The position numbers and the translations under genes were made by a program. From contig CM057462.1 in assembly GCA_030035585.1 (NCBI GenBank), positions 97,857,234 through 97,921,233 of the forward strand: a stretch of DNA of 64,000 nt. The letters are read 5' to 3'. Under the pieces are notes generated by a model. It was not told the origin of the DNA. It saw only the letters and a program-made list of their open reading frames with translations, and made no database searches. The stretch is from Dugong dugon (Eukaryota > Chordata > Mammalia > Sirenia > Dugongidae). Numbering within the stretch: the first letter of the stretch is position 1; every line of letters begins with the position of its first letter. Positions 45,640-56,399 of the stretch are shown here, one piece after another.

Positions 45640-48480
45640 TCCTCCTGAGATTTCACTGCAGTTTGGCATTGTCTTTTTATCTGGTTTGGAAAATTATACC
45701 CTTGCTTAGGAATTGATTGTCATTTTTTATTTTCTGCAAAGGAGGTTGACAGTTGAAGGACTGCTGAACTTTTCTGAAATTCTGCACTGTCACTTGCTTC
45801 CTTTCTCCCTGCAGTCCTTTCCTTTCCTAGACTGACATCATCAGCCACTGCAAAGGGTGATGCTGATTCCCTTAATAGCTAGATTGGGATTTGAACACAA
45901 AGGATGCTTTGGACCAGGAAGGATGGAAAGAAATGAGCAGCAAGTTAAACAGCAACCATAACTGCATTTATTCCTGGGCTCTAGGTCAAACCAGAGTAGT
46001 TGGGGAGTGAAATACAGGGGTTGCTGGAAGTGCTACAAGAGTGAATGACAAGTGGAGGGCTGTAAACCTCATGCAGGCTTCAAAGCTGGCAACAGCCGAT
46101 GATTTTGATCACAGTGCAGCACGCTTTGCTAATGATAGTGCATCCAGCAAGGGACCCTTTCCTTTGGAATGTTGTATCCCCCCTACATACACACACGCAT
46201 GCACGCACACACACACACGCGCATAGAGTTACTGGTAAAGAATTTAACATGCAGCGTGAGTTCAAAAAATATATGCTCTAATAAAATGTCCACATTGAGG
46301 GGAGAATGACAATGCTTCTGGGAAAATGGGAGCATCGTTCTCTACCTCATTCCCCTGGCTTATTCTCATCCCGGTCCAGCGCCATCACAGGTTTTCTTGT
46401 TTCACTTTTTCCATGCCTGGGTTTTTTTTCGTCTCCCGTGACAGACTAAGTATTGTTTTCTCTTAGTTCTATTCTTGTTGACTTGCATATTGTCTAATGC
46501 AAACAGTCCTCTCAGGACACTGCAGTCCCTCTTTCTTCTCGCCCCCTCAGCAGTCTTTTTTTCCTATATATTTGCACCTTCGACTTTGAGTGGTTTTCCT
46601 CCCTTGTTACAGTCCCGTGTAAAGTCACATTAACTGTAGGGTTTCAGTGGATTTCTTTCTCTGTTGTGAGGTTTTGAATTGCTTGGAGTTCTCTCTTTCA
46701 GAGGCTTAATGGTTTCCCTGTTTAACATTTGAGGATCTGCAACATTCATCTTTTTCACTATGATTTTATTTATTCCTACTTCACTGCCTTGAATTGGTCC
46801 TAATGGGTGTTTACTGGATGGTCTGATACAACTGGAAAAGAGAAAGTTGGTTAAATCATCCTTTCCTGTAAGCGACCCTTCTGTTACCCAAATACTTTCT
46901 TCCTAGGAAAATATTTGGTTAAAGAAGGAGAAAAAAATAACACTGGGGATAGCTTAGATCTAGGATTCTGTTCATTTTGAGGACTGCTAACTTTGGGCAA
47001 ATGTGAAATTTTCTAGATTTTTCTTACCTCAACAGGTCATATCAGATAGTACGTCAATGATTAGTGTAAGTTTTTATAATTTTCCATCAGATTCTATATA
47101 CTTCAGGTACAGGGATATGCTCTTATTTATCTCTGTGTCTCCAGCACCCAGCATATATATGCCTGGCATATAAGCAGGCCCTATGTAAGGATTCTTGAGT
47201 CAATGTTTTATTACTATTATTTCCCAGGAGTACCGAGGTTTTAATCTTCCCAGCAAATATTATATAAAAATGCATACTATTCAGATTCAAATCATACCTT
47301 ATTGATTTGTGCTGTTGTGTCAGAATCTGAGCAACTGTTCTGCACATCCAGATGCCCCCTTAAATTATGAATGTTTTTCACAAACACATATTAGAATGCT
47401 AAATTATGCACCCAATTTTAGAGGATGCTTTTGAAAATATGAACATATGTGATTTATAAACAGAAAGGTAAAAATTAGCATCTCAAAATAAAAGCTCCAA
47501 GGAAACATAAAAGACTTACGAGATGGACTGTGCCTGGATGATATCACATAAAATGTTAGGAAGAAAGTAAACTTTTTGTCCAGGTGTTTCATTGTTAACT
47601 CAAATTTTTAGATGCTGCCTGTCCTCACCAGATTTCTATTATTTAATGACAGCCCAAACCTTCAAAGCCAGTACAGATGGATTGACTAGCTAATCTGATT
47701 GTAATCAACCATAAAAGGAAGAAAATGAGATGCCCAAAACCATTTCAGTCCATTGATTCACCTGGGGCAGAGTGGGAGAGAAAAAATGTACCAAGTGCTG
47801 CATATCAAACACAAGTACAAAGGTGTCATCCTTGAAACAGAAGAGAAGTGGGAAACCTGAATAAGAACCCCAAATACCATTTTCTTGAAGATGATAAAAA
47901 TGCTGCAGTATGAGGGGGAGGAATTCAAATTGAAATGAGCTAGCAGAGGAGCTGTACCATGGAAACTCCTCAGCTGCTGCCTGGAAGAGATCTTCAAAAG
48001 CCCTAAAAAGGAAGAAAAAGCATCTTCTGTATGAATATGATGGGAAAAAAAATAGAAAAATTTAGAAGGTTGGTTGTAGATGGGTATGCATGTTTCCAAG
48101 CTTACCCCGATAAGGGCAAGGAGGGGGATTGAGAAATTCTGGATGAAGTGCTTTATGGGAAGACTAGAAGAACTAGATGTTAGAGTAATTGTCTTGACTG
48201 GGGTTGTGTGTCAGCTTCTTAATACGTATTGCATAAAGCAGCTCTTTCTAGGTGTCTTGGAAAGTTAGACACTGTCTAGCCTTTTTATGTTTCCTTATAA
48301 TTTTGTTTCCATGACGCAAAAAAGATGAAAGGAAAATTGAAAAGTAGGCTTGGAAAGTAAAGATGCACTGAAAATGAAACTGGATGTGTTATTGGAGTAC
48401 ATGGATGGTGGAAATGGGATATGAAAGAGAATGGAATGCTCTGGGGAAAACCATGGGTTGGGGAGTCAGTATGGCCTTTC
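45640..48480. other. largely unassigned, non-repeat-like region
   Basis: The longest stretch without confident repeats. It holds a short CA/GC-rich repeat at 46187-46221 and a probable L2 3' end at 47120-47210 ('ctctgtgtctccagcacccagc'). Frames such as 47758-48099 on minus (113 codons) show no domain. No splice-site-bounded exon with a recognisable product was seen. Confidence 0.45.
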
Positions 48481-48484
48481 TTCA

Positions 48485-48700
48485 TTCATTTAGTAAATAT
48501 TTATTGAGAGCCAGGCACTGAGCTGAGTTCTAGGCATATAGAAAAGAATCAGGATTCCTGTCCCTATGGCACCCATAGATTTGTAAGCAAGAAAGTCATT
48601 AAATCGTCACACAGTAAATCTATGATCACATTTTGCCAACAGGTACAAAAGAAAACATTGAGAAAGAAAGAGATTAAGGTGTTTGAGTCACTAAAGGAAG
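48485..48700 (-). mobile_element. L2 LINE 3' end
   Basis: 'attcatttagtaaatatttattgagagccaggcactgagctgagttctaggc' is the antisense L2 terminus, followed by 'ggattcctgtccctatgg'. Confidence 0.7.
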
Positions 48701-48704
48701 TATT

Positions 48705-48870
48705 TTAGTTTCATTTTTGCAAGTTACTTCTTGTGTGACTGTGGGAAATTTACTTAATCTCTTTGAGCCTTGGTTTTTGCATCTGCAAAACAGAAATAAA
48801 AATACCTACTTCATAATGTTGTAGTGCAAAAAGATGAGATGGGTAAAGTATCTAGTGGAGATCCACTTTG
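48705..48870 (+). repeat. MIR SINE
   Basis: 'tgtgactgtgggaaatttacttaatctctttgagcc', 'gcatctgcaaaacag' and 'aaatacctacttcataatgttgt' follow the MIR consensus. Confidence 0.8.
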
Positions 48871-49241
48871 GATCTTTTGGTTACTAAGAAAGAAGTTTAA
48901 AAAAAAAAGAAAAGAAAACCCTTTTGTCCCAGTTATATTGCCAAAAATCTAATCTGTGTTTTCTCTTTTTCCCTAAGTAAGTGTTGAAGGCCCTGACCCC
49001 GGACATAAACCAGTGTGGATTACTGAAAACTGACCTTCAAGATAAAATCTGTTATATTTCTCTGTGCTCCTAGGCTAGGATCCTGTTCTATCTGCCCAGT
49101 TCATGGCCAATTAGCCATGAATACAACTTTTACAGCAAAATGTATCCAGAATCTTTTTCCTAATTACTCTATTTTCTTAACAGGAAACAGTCCATCCTTT
49201 TTTTTTTTTTTTTTTTTTTTTAAGTGATAGAAACAATCATA
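48871..49241. other. unassigned sequence ending in a long T-run
   Basis: The (T)n run at 49198-49221 immediately precedes the next AfroSINE. It could be the antisense poly(A) of a retroelement, but no adjoining body is recognisable. Confidence 0.45.
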
Positions 49242-49444
49242 GGAGCCCTGGTAGTGCAGATGGTTAAGCGCTAGGCTGCTAACTGATAGATAGATGGTTC
49301 GAAGCTACCTAGTGCCTCCTCAGGAGAAAGACTTGGCAAACTGCTTCTGTAAAGATTATAGCCAAGAAAACCCTGTGGGACAGTTCTACTCTGTCACATG
49401 GGGTCTCTAGGAGTAGCAGTTGACTAAATGGCACCTAACAACAA
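49242..49444 (+). mobile_element. AfroSINE, longer form
   Basis: Head 'ggagccctggtagtgcagatggttaagcgc', 'agtgcctcctcaggagaaagac', 'aaagattatagccaag', tail 'atggcacctaacaacaag'. A GATA-like short duplication lies near 49285. Confidence 0.93.
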
Positions 49445-49946
49445 GAAAGAAACAGCTCTTTATTTTTGGACTTGGATTCTGATTAATCTCCCCTTAGTTT
49501 ATGTATTTCATCTTCTAAGCACCCTTTAGGGAACTGGGTGCAGGAGGTTCGTTCTTGGTGCTGGGTAGTCTGGAAGGCCTGAAGTCTAGTCTTGTCTGGC
49601 ATAAGGAAGAGTGTTAATATTTTACTAAAAATTAGCACAGTGGGGTGAACATAAATGAAGATTCTTTTAAAGATCAAGGGTTTTGCAATGCCTTCGGACC
49701 AATGTGCTAATGAATTGATAATTCACCACCCTAGGAGCTGAAAGTTAATGAGACACACACCTGGACCATACCTCAGATGTTGATTTCTTTCTTTTTTGTT
49801 TTTAAATGGAGTCCTTACGTGTCCTCATATTTAATGTTTTGCCTCTTTTTCTTTAAAGAATAAATTCTCATTCATAAAGCTATCTAGAAAATTCAATTCT
49901 GATTATTTCAGAATTTCAGAACTGAATTTGAAAGGATCTAAACACC

Positions 49947-50106
49947 GTGCCCTGGTGGCACAGTGGTTAAGAGCTCGGCTGCTAACCAAAATGTTGGCAG
50001 TTGGAATCTACCAGCCGCTCCTTGGAAACCCTATGAGGCGGTTCTACTCAGTCCTATAGGGTCGCTATGAGTTGGAATCAACTTGACGGCACACAACAAC
50101 AACAAT
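49947..50106 (+). mobile_element. AfroSINE
   Basis: 'gccctggtggcacagtggttaagagctcggctgctaacc', then 'ggtcgctatgagttggaatcaacttgacggc', ending in CAACAACAACAA. Confidence 0.93.
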
Positions 50107-50249
50107 AAACATTTAAGGTGCAAATTGTTGATGTGTAGATACATTTCTGCCACATATTTTAATGCCATACTCTGTAGGTTCAGAGTGAATTTTTCCCAAC
50201 CTGGAAGTCATTCGTAGTTCAGGCAGTGTCAAGACATCACCCTGTTAGG

Positions 50250-50540
50250 AAAGCAGCGACTGCCAAATTTTATTGTACATCATCCAAGAGAATCTTTAAA
50301 AAATCCTAATTCCTGGGTTTTATCTCAGATACGGCGGCTAGTGGTTAAGATCGGCAGTTCGAATCCACCAGGTACTCGTTGGAAACTCTATGGGGGCAGG
50401 TCTCCTCTGTTCTGTAGGGTCACTACGAGTAGGAATCGACTCGATGGCAACGACTTTGGTTTTGATTACACAGAATGAGGAATCTTGGGGGTGGAGCCTC
50501 CAAATTTGTCATTTTAAAAACCTCCCCGGGTGATCCTGGT
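50250..50540 (-). mobile_element. MER5A-like hAT element split by an AfroSINE
   Basis: Flanks of the SINE ('gtacatcatccaagagaatctt', 'cctaattcctggg' and 'ggaatcttgggggtggagcc', 'ccccgggtgatcctgg') follow MER5 order. End motifs are decayed and orientation is tentative. Confidence 0.55.
50331..50465 (+). mobile_element. AfroSINE, head partly deleted
   Basis: 'tagtggttaagatcggcagttcgaatccaccag' lacks the middle of the tRNA-like head, where 'gctcggctgctaaccaaa' is expected. The tail 'ggtcactacgagtaggaatcgactcgatggc' is well kept. Confidence 0.88.
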
Positions 50541-51391
50541 TCATGAGTTCTGTGGATAAGCCTTTGTGTACTCATAGAAAGCAAGTGGAAAGTGGCTGTG
50601 TGTGTTTTGTGCTAATGTGAATCCCTTTTTGCCCACAGGCACACTTCTGACAGTCATTACAGGTGTAATCAGGGATTCTGCTGATTTCAGTTGTTCCTTT
50701 CGCTCTCTGGTTAAGCCCCAGATGCGTTGTAATTCAAAATGAAGCTCCATTTCAGGTATTGGGGGGAGGGAGGGTAACACTGCTCACCTAACGGAATCCT
50801 TGCTTACTTATACTCCTTTTTTTTTGGTAGTACTCTACTGAGAAAACTACTGAAAACAGGGTGTATGCATGCGTGTACTTGTGTGCGTATATGAGTGTGT
50901 GTTTTTTTTCCTGGAAAAATAACAGCCTGATGAGAAGCCCTTTCATTAGAATTACAACATAAAGAGCTATGAAAACATTCTTAAGTAAATTGCCCTTTTG
51001 TAAGCTCCTCAGTTTCAATTATTCAGCTGTGGTTACTATGGAACCACGAGCCTTGTTCACTTTGCAGAGGAAAATTCTAATGGTCCCCAAGTGTCCCTAG
51101 ACTGTGGAAGAGCTCATTAAAGGAAACGCACAGCTCTCCCTGTTAAAGACGTAGAAGCCAACCTCAGAATGTCCACATTAGGGTTTTTAGGTGTACCTTT
51201 CCTTCCGCAGAGCTGGCGCTTTCAGATTCAGGGATGTTCTTTGAAGTGTTAAGATGCCTGCTTGCTGGAAGTAGTTGTTATGCTTAGGTCAGCTTGACTC
51301 TAGGGATCTGACATTTTGAAATAAGGAAACTAGCTTGATTCTTTTTTTTGCCTGAACCGTGGTAAGTGAAATAGTAATTTATTTACCATGT
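50541..51391. other. unassigned sequence
   Basis: Contains a short TG-rich patch near 50870-50910. No gene or repeat recognised. Confidence 0.45.
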
Positions 51392-51605
51392 ATTTATTCA
51401 ATACTTATTATTTTCTTCTTATACTGCTAATGGTTTATGTATATTTCATGAAATTAACATGCCGATCCTAAACAAGGATTATTTCATTTTACAAAGGCAG
51501 AAGCTGAGATTCAGAGAAGTTAGGGAATTACCTAAGTAAGAAAGAATGCCTGGATTTCAACCAAGTTCTAACTTCAAAGCCTGTCCTTCACCACTAAGTT
51601 AGAAT
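51392..51605 (-). repeat. MIR SINE
   Basis: Reverse-strand MIR: 'tatttattcaatacttatta', 'ttttacaaaggcagaagctgagattcagag', 'cctggatttcaaccaag', 'gtccttcaccactaa'. Confidence 0.75.
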
Positions 51606-51787
51606 ATATGGGGTCGGCTAAATGGTATAGAGGCCCTTGATTGCTATTACCCAGGTATTCTCCAAGAACCAGGGGTATAGTAACGACTATCGTAGCTGAG
51701 GAGAGATTCAGAGCATGTTGTAGTTAGCATCCCCCTACTTCCTCGTTCTAGTACTGGTGCCTGGAATTTGCAACCCACTAAGTGACT

Positions 51788-51966
51788 GAGAGAAATCCTG
51801 GTGGCACAGTGGTTAAGAGCTCAGCTGCTAACCAAAAGGTCAGCAGTTCGATTCCACCAAGCGCTCCTTGGAAACTCTATGGGGCAGTTCTACTCTGTCC
51901 TATAGGATTGCTATGAGTAGGATTCAACTTGATGACAGTGGGTTTGGTTTTTTTTTTTTTTTTTGG
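51788..51966 (+). mobile_element. AfroSINE, first of a head-to-tail trio
   Basis: Head 'atcctggtggcacagtggttaagagctcagctgctaacc' and tail 'gggtttgg' followed by a T-run at 51949-51964. AAGTGACT flanks it (51780-51787 and 51967-51974). Confidence 0.93.
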
Positions 51967-51984
51967 AAGTGACTACTAGACTAT

Positions 51985-52154
51985 TAGAGCACTGGTGGTG
52001 CAGTGGTTAAGAGCTCAGCTGCTAACCAAAAGGTGAGCAGTCGGAATCTACCAGTCACTTCTTGGAAACCCTATGGGACAGTTCTACTCTGTCCTATAGG
52101 GTCACTATAAGTCAGAATTGACTCAATGGCAGCAGGTTTGGCTTGGTTTTTTAA
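51985..52154 (+). mobile_element. AfroSINE, second of the trio
   Basis: Head 'gagcactggtggtgcagtggttaagagctcagctgctaacc', tail 'gggtcactataagtcagaattgactcaatggc'. It starts 19 bp after the previous copy. Confidence 0.93.
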
Positions 52155-52164
52155 ATAACTACTG

Positions 52165-52376
52165 AGGTCCCTGGATGGCAAAAATAGTTTGTGCTGGACT
52201 ACTAACCTAAAGGCTGGTGGTTTGAACCCATCCAGTGGCATCCTGGAAGAAAAGCCTGTTGATCTGCTTTTGTAAAGATTATAGCCAAGAAAACCTTATG
52301 GAGCAGTTCTGCTCTGTAATACATGGTGTCACCATGAGTTGGAATTGACTAAACAGCATGAGTTTGGTTTGGGTTT
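52165..52376 (+). mobile_element. AfroSINE, longer form, third of the trio
   Basis: Head 'aggtccctggatggcaaaaatag', 'gcatcctggaagaaaagcctg', tail 'ggtgtcaccatgagttggaattgac'. It is more diverged than its two neighbours and of the longer subtype. Confidence 0.92.
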
Positions 52377-52719
52377 AAGTGTCCGTAGCTCTGCCCTTCT
52401 TCATTTAGGTTAATAAGGCGCTGGGATAGGGCATAGGTTTGCGTTTCCCCCTCCCCTGCTCCTCCAAGGGAAGCTGGATGAGGAGCAAGCAAAGTCTTGA
52501 GGCACGGACAGACTAATAATGACCTTGGAAGCAGGCAACGGTCAGGGCTTGGTAGGTTACAAGTGCGGCAGTCTGCCAATGTACTATTAGCCCAGTCTTA
52601 CCGATGAGAAAGTCAGGCGAGGCGAGTTGGATTTGTCAGGTTTACCAAGGAAGCTAGTGAAAAATCAACTCAGCAACAAATCCAAAGCTTATTTTTATCC
52701 ATTTGTAAAATCAAACTTT
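52377..52719. other. unassigned sequence
   Basis: No confident feature. It is somewhat GC-richer near 52395-52560. Confidence 0.45.
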
Positions 52720-52890
52720 TATTGACTGAGGGCATCTTAGAGAAAATAGCTCCGTTTTATTTCATACTTGAGGAAATTGAGGTCCAGAGAGATGAACAAC
52801 TTTGAGGAGTTCAAAGACCTGGAGAGTAGAAGGGCCAGGGCTAGAACCCCCATCTTCTGACAATCCATCCTTTCCACACTAGATCATGTC
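52720..52890 (-). repeat. MIR SINE
   Basis: 'ttcatacttgaggaaattgaggtccagagag', 'gggccagggctagaacccccatcttctgac' are reverse-strand MIR landmarks. Confidence 0.7.
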
Positions 52891-53475
52891 TACTCGATTA
52901 CCAGGGGCCAGTGCACAGAAAGATGTGTGCAGAACGGCAACCTCTGGCTGGGCAAAGGGAGAACTGGTGTGGAGAGGTGGACTTTGGAAAAGGACAGAAA
53001 ATAGTTGAGGGGGTAGGTGAAGATTAATACAAAAGCAAGCCAAGGGGACCCAGATCACAGGCAAATTATACATACTTATAATTGTGTCCAGAGTTGCCTT
53101 AAAGCCCAGAGATGGTACTCTATACGCCAAACCCATCTTTCAAGGAGGCTATGAAACCTCAGTTGCTGCAGCAAATTGCATATCTCAGAAGAAACATGGA
53201 AGTATTATTACATTTTTCTCTAGGTTTTATTGCCTCAACTTTCACCTTTCATATGCAAAAGCAGCTGCTTGAAAGCCTGGGAGGTTCCCCCTAAATTACT
53301 TTTGCTTGTGTGAGCTGCTTTTATCCTCTATCCTTGTAGTCAGTTCCTGACAAGATTTTCTCCCAAATGTTAAAGTTTCTAGAAAGCCCAGGAAATCTGC
53401 CTTCTTAACAAAGGGCCCAGGTGATTCTGCTACAAGTTGTGCCAGGACTGTATTTTGAGACATACTCATTTAATG
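52891..53475. other. unassigned sequence
   Basis: Minus frame 53136-52879 and plus frames at 53084-53294 have no familiar motif. No repeat recognised. Confidence 0.45.
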
Positions 53476-53645
53476 TCTTGCTACTTAAAGTTTGGGCCTG
53501 ACCATCAGCATAGGCATCACCTGGGAGTTGATACAAAATGCAGAATCTCAGGCCTCTCCCTCGACCTTCTAAATCAGAATCTGGATTTTAACAAGATCCC
53601 CAGGTGATTCATGTGTACATCAGAGTATGAGAAGCTCTGCTTTAG
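53476..53645 (+). mobile_element. MER5A (non-autonomous hAT-Charlie)
   Basis: 'aaagtttgggcctgaccatcagcataggcatcacctggg', 'aaatgcagaatctcaggcc', 'ttttaacaagatccccaggtgattc' and 'gtatgagaagctctgc' follow the MER5A consensus. Confidence 0.85.
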
Positions 53646-54146
53646 AGGATTTAGTGACCCTTAAAAGCCCTGCTTATATGCAATTCTGTCATTGAGAAGA
53701 ACGCAAAGAAGAAGTTCAAAAACTCTCACCTAAATGGGGCCAGAACCCCCTAAACCCATTCTTTATCCCATGTTATCCATCTTGCTAACTGGTGCTATCT
53801 TTGGCCTCAATTCGTCTAAGCCAGATTCCTTGGAACCTAGTGTTGCCTTTCCTTCACCATCCACATTAAATTAATCACCACCTCCTATATATTTATCTCT
53901 ACCGTCTTTCTAATACAATAATTTTTCTTCCAAATCAACTACCACTACTTTGGTCCATGCCTCCCCATCTCCTACCACTTTAGACTTGCCCCCTACCACA
54001 TACTGGAAATATTAGCTCACTTTCCTTACTGATATCTTCACTTGTAGTCTTATTTTCTGAGTCCAGTCCATTATTTATGTTGGCCAGATGTTTTTAATAA
54101 AATACAATTTTTATTATGTCATCCTCCTGCTTAAAATCCTTTATGT

Positions 54147-54828
54147 CCCATCCAAGGCACAGCAATTGGTCTCTGTTCACCTGGGGGAACAGAGGGAGAA
54201 GGAGAGTCAGGAACAGGAAGAGGATATGGAATGTATGGCTAATTGTGATATGGAATGTATGGCTAATTGTCTCCATGAGCAACTACCTCCTTTGCCATGA
54301 GACCAGAAGAACTGGATGGTGCCCAGCTACCATCAGTGAACATTTTGATCAAAGATTCCATAGGAAAGTCCTGATCAAAAGGGGGAAAATACAAAACAGA
54401 ATTTCAAATTCTTGTTGATTCTAGATTTTCTGGAGCAATGAAGGGTGGATGAACCTGAAACTACTGCCCTGGAATAATCTTTAAACCTTAAACCAAAAAT
54501 ATCCCCTGAAGTCATCTTAAAACTGAACAATAGTTTAGTTTGGTAAAAAAAAAAAAGTCTGTCTTGAGCATTATGTTCTTTTAAGGACTATCTATATGGG
54601 ACTAAATTGACAACAGCAACTTGAAAGATTAGATAGGAACCTTAGAGAGCGTGAGTTTATGTTAATGGGGGAGGAATGCCTCAGAAAAGGAGGGTAAGAA
54701 TGGTTGCACAACTTAAAGAATGTAATCAATGTCACTAAACTGTACATGTAGAAATTATTGAATTAGTGTATGCTTTGCTGTATGTATTCCCAACAACAAC
54801 AACAAAATAAATAAAATTTAGAAGAAAA
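54147..54828 (+). mobile_element. elephant-type L1 3' end, 5'-truncated
   Basis: Contains 'gagggagaaggagagtcaggaacagg', 'tgagaccagaagaactggatggtgcccagctacc', 'atgttaatgggggaggaatg', 'tgtacatgtagaaattattgaattagtgtatg', and ends in CAACAACAACAAAATAAATAAAA. Possible duplications AAAATCCTTTATG (54134-54146) and AAAATCCTTCATG (54829-54841). Sense orientation, no ORF2. Confidence 0.85.
54223..54270 (+). repeat. 24-bp tandem duplication
   Basis: GATATGGAATGTATGGCTAA plus TTGT occurs twice back-to-back, identical, inside the L1 3'UTR. Confidence 0.97.
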
Positions 54829-55611
54829 AAAAATCCTTCATGGTTTGCATTGCCCTAAGAAGAAAATGAAGTCTTCCTAGCATGGCCTACAAATCTACTT
54901 ATGATAAGGTATGTTCTTTCTTTTCCAGCCCCTCTCTCTCTTCTGCCTCCCATATATCACCTCCTAACTCCAATCTTCATAGTCATAATCACTTTGTTTT
55001 CTAGCCATACTAGGATTTTTCTTAAAGGCCACTTGATATAGTTAACATGAGACACGTGACTTACGTCTGAGCCTTTGCAAAAGGTATACGAACTGCCCAA
55101 AACTCCATTTTTCTTTTACCTCCACCCTCCATTAACTTTTTATTATCTTTCAAATATCAGCTCGTGTGTCACTTTCTCCCTAAAGCCTTATTTAACCTCG
55201 ATTGTCTAGTGTAGGTTGCTTTTTTTCAATGCTCCTAACATGTCACTCATCACACTATGCAAGGATTGCTTGTTTACCTATTCCTGTAATGGACTGAAAA
55301 GTCTTTGAGGGCGGGGAAGGTGTTTTGCTTACAACTGTGTTTCTGTTACTTGTCCAATGCCTGACAAATAGCCAGTGCTCATATGTACTTGTTGAATATA
55401 TTAGTGAAGAAGTTATTGCCTATATGACGTCTAAAAGCCTGGGGAATGGAGCACCTGAATACAAGTAAAAATAATCTACTAATGTGACATAGGAAACAGG
55501 TGTTTGAGAGAAGCACTCAGTTTTCTCCTGAAGACATTAAAAAAATTTCAGTCCTTTAAGCATGTGGTTTTAGACCCACGGATATACTTTTGGGCACAAA
55601 GGGACAGAATA

Positions 55612-55924
55612 CAAGTAGTCCCTGACTTACGATGAGGTTCCATTCCGATGACTCCATCAAGTCAGTTCTGACATAAGTTGAATACCTCTTTTTTTTTAGG
55701 TTTCATTATTATTGCCTTTAATTATCAGTATCTTTATAAATTATAACACTGAACGTCTGCAAGTGAATATTTGAGAATGATAACATCAATAAATTACGTG
55801 CTGCCACACTGTATGCAGAGTACATATTACTAACATAAAATGTACCAAAAAAAAAAAAAAAAGGCAGACAGCTGTAAGTGCAATTCTTCATAACTTGAAT
55901 ATGTGCTAAGTCCAGGACTACCTG
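55612..55924. mobile_element. 313-bp inverted-repeat element, TA-flanked (Tc1/mariner-like)
   Basis: Starts CAAGTAGTCCCTGACTTACG and ends with the reverse complement of CAGGTAGTCCTGGACTTAGC, about 16 of 20 matching. TA lies on both sides (55610-55611 and 55925-55926). No open frame of a transposase; an A-run at 55847-55862. Resembles MER44/Tigger-style small elements, family not identified. Confidence 0.75.
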
Positions 55925-55929
55925 TATCT

Positions 55930-56214
55930 GAAACAGCAGTGGGGCCTGTGCCACTGTATCTCTATTCCATCCCTTAAACATTTGTCTTCTAAGGTCACCT
56001 GCCTTCCAGAATCTACATGAATCCAGGCCTGTCCTTCCCTTTTGATGTAGTGGCCCAAAGAGAAAATTTTATCAGATCTTCTTTGTCATTCCTCCACAAC
56101 AACTCAAGGAAAACAGTAGTCAGTAGGGATCCTTGCTGTTTCCTGGACTTTGTTTTTAGAACTGCTGTGAGTCTCAGATAGTAGTTACCAGTTTCTCTGT
56201 AGACCGAGGACTTG
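55930..56214. other. unassigned sequence
   Basis: No recognisable feature. Confidence 0.45.
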
Positions 56215-56375
56215 AGGTCAGCAGAGAGCTTTAAAATGTAGTGTGATGACTCTTTCCTATCTATTACCTTACGTAATCCTTACAACAGCGCTATGAGGAA
56301 AGCATTTTAAGTAACTTGACCAAGATCATATAGCTATGAAGTGTGTAAGTTAAAGCTCAATCCTCAGTCTCTCCA
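56215..56375 (-). repeat. MIR SINE
   Basis: 'ttaccttacgtaatccttacaacagcgctatgaggaaag', 'taagtaacttgaccaagatcatatagctatgaagtg' are reverse-strand MIR text. Confidence 0.8.
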
Positions 56376-56399
56376 CTCAAAGTGCTTGCTGTTACTTTT

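Larger units (their letters stand above)
53780..55420 (+). mobile_element. L2 LINE, interrupted by an L1 3' end
   Basis: Before the L1 insert: 'cctccccatctcctaccac', 'gtcatcctcctgcttaaaatcc'. After it: 'cttcatggtttgcattgcc', 'ctagcatggcctacaaatc', 'tttcaaatatcagctcg', and the L2 end 'ctttgagggcggggaaggtg', 'ccaatgcctgacaaatagcc', 'tacttgttgaata'. Confidence 0.75.

Noticed and set aside
45571..46221. CRISPR-like or regulatory repeat array
   Set aside because: These are simple CA microsatellites without spacers; the host is a mammal.
47758..48099. 113-codon minus frame as a coding exon
   Set aside because: There is no motif, no good splice context and no recognisable protein similarity.
49198..49221. 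Poly(T) run as the end of a processed pseudogene
   Set aside because: No gene-like body adjoins it, and no flanking duplication was found.
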